From positions 248,001-312,000 of the forward strand of contig NZ_VTTH01000004.1 of the NCBI RefSeq assembly GCF_008831265.1: a stretch of DNA of 64,000 bases, written 5' to 3'. Positions 59,952 to 64,000 of this stretch are shown here, piece after piece (positions within the stretch are counted from its first letter, which is position 1; every line of letters starts with the position of its first letter). Source of the DNA: Lacisediminimonas profundi. Its GTDB lineage: Bacteria > Pseudomonadota > Gammaproteobacteria > Burkholderiales > Burkholderiaceae_D. A program made the position numbers and the translations under genes. The notes below the pieces were generated by a model that had not been told where the DNA came from, ran no database searches, and saw only the letters and a list, made by a program, of their open reading frames with translations.

Positions 59952-60170
59952 ATGGACGATCTGAAGAAGGCCACGCAGCGCAAGATGTCCTTCCTGGCCA
60001 CGTTGAAGGCGGTGTTCTGGTCCTTTTTCGGCGTGCGCAGGAAGAGCGATTACGAGTCGGACTCGCAGCGGCTGAATCCGGTGCACGTGATCATCGCAGG
60101 ACTGATTGGCGCCGCGCTGTTCATCGCGGGGCTGGTATTGCTGGTGAAGCTTGTGGTTTCGCCGGCCTGA
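59952..60170 (+). CDS. DUF2970 membrane protein
   Basis: This 72-residue protein has one C-terminal membrane helix (VIIAGLIGAALFIAGLVLLVKLVV) and an N-terminal amphipathic part with the family pattern LATLKAVFWSFFGVRRKSDYESD. DUF2970 proteins are regularly found between ctaG and coxC in betaproteobacteria and are presumed oxidase assembly or accessory factors, without biochemical proof. It starts 6 bases after ctaG and ends 49 bases before coxC. Confidence 0.9.
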   Translation: MDDLKKATQRKMSFLATLKAVFWSFFGVRRKSDYESDSQRLNPVHVIIAGLIGAALFIAGLVLLVKLVVSPA

Positions 60171-60219
60171 GGGCCGCAGCCAGGGCACAACAAGAATTAA
60201 AGTTATACATGGAGCGGAA

Positions 60220-61080
60220 ATGAGTTCTCAACACGGAAGTGCACCTTACTATTTCGTCCCCGGTCCGTCGTCCTGGCCGGTGCTTGCAGGCGCGTCGCTC
60301 CTGCTGACCATGATCGGCGCTTCGGCCTGGGTCAATGGCTACTCGTGGGGTTCGTACGCCAACCTGCTCGGCATCGCCGCCACGCTGGTGGTGCTGTACA
60401 AGTGGTTCGGCGAAGCAATCAAGGAATCCGAGGGCGGCCTGTACAGCCAGCGGGTTGACCTTTCCTTCCGCTGGAGCATGAGCTGGTTCATCTTCTCGGA
60501 AGTGATGTTCTTTGCCGGCTTCTTCGGCGCCCTGTTCTATGCGCGCTCGGTCACGATGCCATGGCTGTCGGATCTCGACCACAAGTTCATCTGGCCGGAT
60601 TTCGTCGGGCAGTGGGGTCACGCCGGCCCGGCCGGTACCGTCGACCCGTTCACCACGATGGGCCCGTTCCCGATCCCTACGATCAACACCGCGCTGCTGT
60701 TGCTGTCTGGCGTGACGCTGACCATCTCGCACCATGCCCTGCGCGCCGGCCATCGCAGCAAGACTGCGTTCTGGCTGTTCGCCACCATCGTGCTGGGTGC
60801 AGTGTTCATGGGCTTCCAGGCTTATGAGTACATGCATGCTTACAGCGAACTGAACCTGAAACTGACCTCGGGCATCTACGGTTCCACCTTCTACATGCTG
60901 ACTGGCTTCCACGGATTCCATGTCACGCTCGGCGCAATCATGCTGGCGGTCGTCTTGCGCCGGGTGCTGCGCGGTGACTTCACGGCGGAGCAACATTTCG
61001 GATTCGAAGGCGCAGCCTGGTACTGGCACTTCGTCGACGTCGTCTGGCTCGGCCTGTATGTCGTCGTGTACTGGCTGTAA
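60220..61080 (+). CDS. coxC: Cytochrome c oxidase subunit III
   Basis: Subunit III stabilises the oxidase core and has no redox centre. From the ATG at 60220, with GGAG five bases upstream, it has 286 residues and seven membrane helices. Family blocks include LSFRWSMSWFIFSEVMFFAGFFGALFYARSV, TINTALLLLSGVTLTISHHAL, YEYMHAY and the ending WYWHFVDVVWLGLYVVVYWL. The frame is open further upstream into the DUF2970 gene, but the family N-terminus is at this ATG. A strong bidirectional terminator follows. Confidence 0.97.
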   Translation: MSSQHGSAPYYFVPGPSSWPVLAGASLLLTMIGASAWVNGYSWGSYANLLGIAATLVVLYKWFGEAIKESEGGLYSQRVDLSFRWSMSWFIFSEVMFFAGFFGALFYARSVTMPWLSDLDHKFIWPDFVGQWGHAGPAGTVDPFTTMGPFPIPTINTALLLLSGVTLTISHHALRAGHRSKTAFWLFATIVLGAVFMGFQAYEYMHAYSELNLKLTSGIYGSTFYMLTGFHGFHVTLGAIMLAVVLRRVLRGDFTAEQHFGFEGAAWYWHFVDVVWLGLYVVVYWL

Positions 61081-61096
61081 AGCACACAGGCAAATG

Positions 61097-61125
61097 AAAA
61101 AGCCGCACTTCGGTGCGGCTTTTTT
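61097..61125. terminator. Bidirectional rho-independent terminator after coxC
   Basis: GCCGCAC (61102-61108), tetraloop TTCG, GTGCGGC (61113-61119) and a T-run to 61125; on the other side, a run of A from 61097 gives T on the minus strand. It ends the cox operon and the convergent twin-transmembrane gene. Confidence 0.93.
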
Positions 61126-61136
61126 ACTGTTGGGGC

Positions 61137-61340
61137 CTAGCGTATGCCGGTCGGCTGGATCCAGCCCATCTTGTAGGCCGCCAGTATCAGCACGAACATC
61201 AGGATCGAAAAGCCGACCCGCATTGCCAGCGCAGTAACAGTACGGTTGGACTTGCCTTTGTCACGCATCAGGAATACCAGCGCGGCGCCGAGGCTGCCAA
61301 GTATCAGGATAAAGCCGATTATTGCGACGAGAATTTTCAT
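61137..61340 (-). CDS. Twin-transmembrane small protein (DUF2909-like)
   Basis: This 67-residue protein has two membrane helices (about 4-24 and 41-60) joined by a short basic loop (RDKGKSNRT). It starts MKILVAIIGFILILGSLGAAL and ends YKMGWIQPTGIR. The pattern fits the DUF2909/twin-transmembrane proteins coded opposite to and between coxC and SURF1 in betaproteobacteria. Its function is unknown; a link to oxidase assembly is only positional. The ATG lacks an evident ribosome-binding site, and the frame continues upstream across SURF1 as non-coding shadow. Confidence 0.82.
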   Translation of the reverse strand: MKILVAIIGFILILGSLGAALVFLMRDKGKSNRTVTALAMRVGFSILMFVLILAAYKMGWIQPTGIR

Positions 61341-61421
61341 TGTGAACATGCAGTCCGGCACGCCGGAAATGGCGAAGCAGGTGGGTTGTGCGGGCCGGGT
61401 GGTCCGGGGGATGTCATTGTA

Positions 61422-62156
61422 ATGCGATTCGCTTTTCGATTCCGCTGGATACCATTCGTCGCCACCGTGCTGGTCATGTGCGTCGGCATTGCGCTGGGGG
61501 AGTGGCAGCGCGGCCGCGCACTTCAAAAGGAAGGCATTGCAGCCATGCTGGCCGAGCGCTCGGTACTCGCGCCGGTGGTGCTGCGGGCGGGCGAGTCGCT
61601 GCCGCCGGTTTCCGAGCTTGAATACCGCCAGGTCGTTGCTGACGGGGAATTCCTGGCCGACTGGCCGGTCTACCTGGACAACCGGCCCCACGGCGGGGTG
61701 CCGGGCTTCTACCTGGTCATGCCGTTTCGGATCGGCAGTACGGGGCCGGTGGTGTTGGTTTCGCGCGGATGGCTGCCTCGCGACCCGCAGGAGCGCACGC
61801 GGCTGCCGCACTTGCGCACCCCGCGCGGTACGGTCACGGTAAGAGGGACAATACGGCGTCACCCCGGCCAGGTGCTGCAGTTGGGCCAGCCGGCCGCCAT
61901 CAGGCCAAACGCGATCCTGCAAAACCTGTCGCCGGCCGATTTCGCGGCGGCGAGCGGCATTCAAGTCCTGTCTTTTATAATCGAGCAGGCAGGCATCGGC
62001 GTCAGCGGGCCGGACGCCGATGGCCTGGTGCGCGACTGGCCGCAGCCATCGTTCGGCTCCGACAAGCACCGGGGCTATGCTTTCCAGTGGTACGCACTCG
62101 CTGCGACCGCTTTACTGTTTTTCCTTGTCACGGGATTTCGAAGTGGAACAAAGTAA
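61422..62156 (+). CDS. SURF1-family cytochrome oxidase biogenesis protein
   Basis: SURF1 proteins help insert haem a into subunit I. From the ATG at 61422 (MRFAFRFRWIPFVATVLVMCVGIALGEWQ) it has 244 residues, two transmembrane helices (about 9-26 and 217-235) and the periplasmic domain between. Family features are the GEWQRGRALQKE stretch after helix 1, VYLDNRPHGGVPGFYLVMPFRI, VLVSRGWLPRDPQER and the C-terminal HRGYAFQWYALAATALLFFLV. Its end overlaps the next gene by 14 bases, so the two are coupled. Confidence 0.92.
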   Translation: MRFAFRFRWIPFVATVLVMCVGIALGEWQRGRALQKEGIAAMLAERSVLAPVVLRAGESLPPVSELEYRQVVADGEFLADWPVYLDNRPHGGVPGFYLVMPFRIGSTGPVVLVSRGWLPRDPQERTRLPHLRTPRGTVTVRGTIRRHPGQVLQLGQPAAIRPNAILQNLSPADFAAASGIQVLSFIIEQAGIGVSGPDADGLVRDWPQPSFGSDKHRGYAFQWYALAATALLFFLVTGFRSGTK

Positions 62157-62733
62157 ACCCCGCGCAGGCGGCAATTGGGCCCTTTGGGCCGTCATCGCCG
62201 TTTGTGCGGCGCCCCTGCTGCTCTCTTATCTCACCTATTATGTGATCAAGCCGCAAAGCCGCAACAACTACGGCGCGCTGATCGACCCGCGCAATTTCCC
62301 GATTCCCCCGCTGCAGGGGCGCACACTGGACGACAAGCCGCAGGAACTCGATGCCTATAAGGGCAAGTGGATCATCCTGCAGGTAGACAGTGGTGATTGC
62401 CAGCAGTATTGCCAGAAGAAACTGTATGAAATGCGCCAGCTGCGCCTGACCCAGGGCAAGGAAATGACCCGTGTGGAAAGGGTGTGGCTGATTACCGATA
62501 AGCAGCCGCTGGACACCATGCTCATGCGCGAGTACGACGGCACGCACATGATGCGGGTCGACCCGGCCAAGCTCAGCGCCTGGCTTCCGGTCGAACAGGG
62601 CACGAGCGCAAGCGACCATCTTTACATGATCGACCCTTTGGGCAATCTGATGATGCGTTTTCCAAAGGATGCCGACCCGAATCGCGTCAAGCGCGACCTC
62701 GGCAAGCTGCTGAAAGCCTCCAAGATCGGCTGA
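62143..62733 (+). CDS. SCO-like thioredoxin-fold membrane protein of the oxidase assembly locus
   Basis: The start is the GTG at 62143 inside the end of SURF1 (MEQSKPRAGGNWALWAVIAVC), giving 196 residues with one membrane helix (about 12-30). The periplasmic domain begins with the segment NFPIPPLQGRTLDDKPQELDAYKGKWIILQVDSGDCQQYCQKKLY. It has C86-x3-C90, the spacing used by SCO/SenC copper proteins, and the overall thioredoxin-like order, but lacks the CxxxCP proline. A later His typical of SCO proteins is not obvious. It sits between SURF1 and ctaA, a conserved place for a small oxidase-assembly protein. Copper or thiol chemistry is inferred. Confidence 0.72.
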   Translation: MEQSKPRAGGNWALWAVIAVCAAPLLLSYLTYYVIKPQSRNNYGALIDPRNFPIPPLQGRTLDDKPQELDAYKGKWIILQVDSGDCQQYCQKKLYEMRQLRLTQGKEMTRVERVWLITDKQPLDTMLMREYDGTHMMRVDPAKLSAWLPVEQGTSASDHLYMIDPLGNLMMRFPKDADPNRVKRDLGKLLKASKIG

Positions 62734-62740
62734 CGCGACC

Positions 62741-63868
62741 ATGCTGCTCCAACTTGCCATCAAGGGATTGCTGGTCGCGCTGTTGCCACTTTCGATCGTG
62801 TGGGCGTCGAAGGACACCGACAAGTATCGCAAGCTTGCCTGGGTGACGGTGTTCCTGACTTTCGACCTGGTCATGTTTGGCGCCTTTACCCGGCTGACGG
62901 ATTCCGGCCTGGGCTGTCCGGACTGGCCCGGCTGCTATGGCGAATCGAACCCGTTCCTGGCGCATGAGCAGATCAGCGCTGCGCAGGCCGCGATGCCGAC
63001 CGGCCCGGTCACGGTGGCCAAGGCATGGATAGAAATGATCCACCGCTACCTGGCGATGGCCGTTGGCGTGCTGATCATCACGCTGCTGGTCGTCGCCTGG
63101 CGCAAGTGGCGCCAGTCGGGGCGGGCCGATGCGCGCTTTGCGCCGGCTTTTCCCATGCTGTTACTGGTATTCGTCTGCGTGCAGGGGGCGTTCGGTGCAT
63201 GGACCGTGACTCTGAAATTGCAGCCGGTGATCGTCACCATTCACCTGTTGCTGGGGATGGGGCTTCTGGCCATGCTGGCCTGGCATGCTTCGCGCCAGGG
63301 GCTGGCGCCGCTGCCGGTTCCTGCATTGCACGGTTCCGCCTTTCGGGACCTGCGCCTGCCAGCCGCGGCGGCGCTGGTGGTCGTCTTCATGCAAATAGCG
63401 CTTGGCGGCTGGGTGAGCACCAATTATGCCGCGCTGGCCTGCCCGGATTTCCCGCTCTGCCATGGAAAACTGGTGCCGGACATGGACATGGAAAACGGAT
63501 TCCACCTGTGGCGCGAACTGGGCAAGACTGCAGGCGGCGAGTATCTTCAGGTATCCGCGCTGACGGCAGTCCACTGGGTGCACCGGAATTTTGCGGTCGC
63601 TGTGCTGCTGGTGCTTGGATGGACGGCGCATCGCGCACTGAAGGTGCCGCAACTGGGCCGGTTGGCCCGCGCAATCCTGATCGTGCTGGCGCTGCAGTTG
63701 CTGACCGGCATGGCGACCGTGTTCCTCAACTGGCCACTGGCGCTCGCCGTGCTGCACAACGGCGGCGCGGCCCTGATGGTCGTCCTGCTCACCGTGTTAA
63801 ACTTTCGGGTTGCCATCGGCTCCGCACCCCACGCAAGCGGGTTGTCTGCACACCCGGCCCCCGTCTGA
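62741..63868 (+). CDS. ctaA: Haem A synthase CtaA (COX15)
   Basis: CtaA oxidises haem O to haem A for the aa3 oxidase. The 375 residues have about eight membrane helices in two pseudo-symmetric halves, with conserved His in [30 protein letters not shown] and [13 protein letters not shown] Cys pair in the first half ([12 protein letters not shown]) and a second in the other half ([11 protein letters not shown]) match the family. It starts 7 bases after the SCO-like gene and is followed by ctaB 10 bases later. Confidence 0.95.
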   Translation: MLLQLAIKGLLVALLPLSIVWASKDTDKYRKLAWVTVFLTFDLVMFGAFTRLTDSGLGCPDWPGCYGESNPFLAHEQISAAQAAMPTGPVTVAKAWIEMIHRYLAMAVGVLIITLLVVAWRKWRQSGRADARFAPAFPMLLLVFVCVQGAFGAWTVTLKLQPVIVTIHLLLGMGLLAMLAWHASRQGLAPLPVPALHGSAFRDLRLPAAAALVVVFMQIALGGWVSTNYAALACPDFPLCHGKLVPDMDMENGFHLWRELGKTAGGEYLQVSALTAVHWVHRNFAVAVLLVLGWTAHRALKVPQLGRLARAILIVLALQLLTGMATVFLNWPLALAVLHNGGAALMVVLLTVLNFRVAIGSAPHASGLSAHPAPV

Positions 63869-63878
63869 TTTTTCGCCA

Positions 63879-64000
63879 ATGTCCACATTGACCATAGAAC
63901 AAAATCGCATCGCCCAGTACTGGGCACTGACCAAGCCGCGCGTCACGCAGCTGGCCGTGTTCTGTGCCGTCATTGGCATGTTCCTCGCCACGCCCGACCT
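63879..64000 (+). CDS. ctaB: Haem O synthase (protoheme IX farnesyltransferase) CtaB, N-terminal part (runs off the window)
   Basis: The first 40 codons of a gene truncated by the window edge read [20 protein letters not shown] and continue [26 protein letters not shown] is the start of the UbiA-family haem O synthase, followed by the first membrane helix. Haem O synthase adds a farnesyl group to protohaem, the step before CtaA. The ctaA-ctaB order is usual in betaproteobacteria. The catalytic aspartate motifs lie beyond the window. Confidence 0.88.
   Translation, partial: MSTLTIEQNRIAQYWALTKPRVTQLAVFCAVIGMFLATPD

Overview
The window is GC-rich chromosomal DNA from a betaproteobacterium, most likely order Burkholderiales and probably family Oxalobacteraceae (Herbaspirillum/Noviherbaspirillum/Massilia type). 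The grounds are a gspD-E-F-C type II secretion order, an hslV leader of the MEQFHGTTI type, the linear cox operon with its small betaproteobacterial assembly proteins, a PhaM polyhydroxyalkanoate granule protein, and an SAH riboswitch before ahcY. It is dense core genome. I see no rRNA, tRNA, CRISPR array, insertion sequence or prophage.

Layout. 1-4.2 kb: the 3' end of a type II secretion (T2SS) operon (gspD end, gspE, gspF, gspC). 4.4-8.1 kb, minus strand: a small basic protein, hslU, hslV behind a sigma32-like promoter, and a STAS-domain protein. 8.2-12.7 kb, minus: a ZnuD-like TonB receptor, a DUF2946-like small protein, a DksA with one remaining zinc-site cysteine, and a COG0523 GTPase; together they resemble a zinc-limitation neighbourhood. 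12.7-17.3 kb, minus: xerC, DUF484, dapF and two LpxL-type acyltransferases. 17.3-25.8 kb, plus: a methyl-cycle block (metK, then SAH riboswitch-ahcY, holin-like protein, metF) interrupted by a four-gene peptidase cassette (M14 peptidase, stand-alone S8 prodomain, S8 subtilase with a C-terminal sorting tail, rhombosortase). 25.8-31.7 kb: folate cyclo-ligase, soluble lytic transglycosylase, GST, CCA-adding enzyme, GNAT and an Lrp/AsnC regulator. 31.9-36.7 kb: 4-hydroxyphenylpyruvate dioxygenase and a fused indolepyruvate ferredoxin oxidoreductase, divergent from that regulator. 36.9-44.5 kb: class A PBP, CPA2 antiporter, a Fur-box-controlled DUF2061 protein, queC and two DUF3108 proteins. 44.6-55.9 kb: orphan LivK-like protein, PhaM, AcuI-like reductase, HTH/Sel1 protein, a type IV pilin with a sigma54 promoter, lldD, periplasmic GPx, ferritin-like protein, rfaE2, PCu(A)C, trmL, comF and a BioC-like methyltransferase. 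56-64 kb: the cytochrome aa3 oxidase operon (coxB, coxA, small assembly protein, ctaG, DUF2970, coxC) and its assembly genes (SURF1, a SCO-like protein, ctaA, start of ctaB), with an FNR/ANR-like site in the long leader.

The most interesting combination is the S8 protease with its adjacent rhombosortase, an extra secreted copy of its own prodomain, and a T2SS in the same window. This looks like a self-contained export, surface-processing and inhibition module. Start codons were chosen from ribosome-binding sites, overlaps and family N-termini; where I moved a start inside a longer open frame the entry says so. All functional calls rest on reading motifs by eye; no database search was run.
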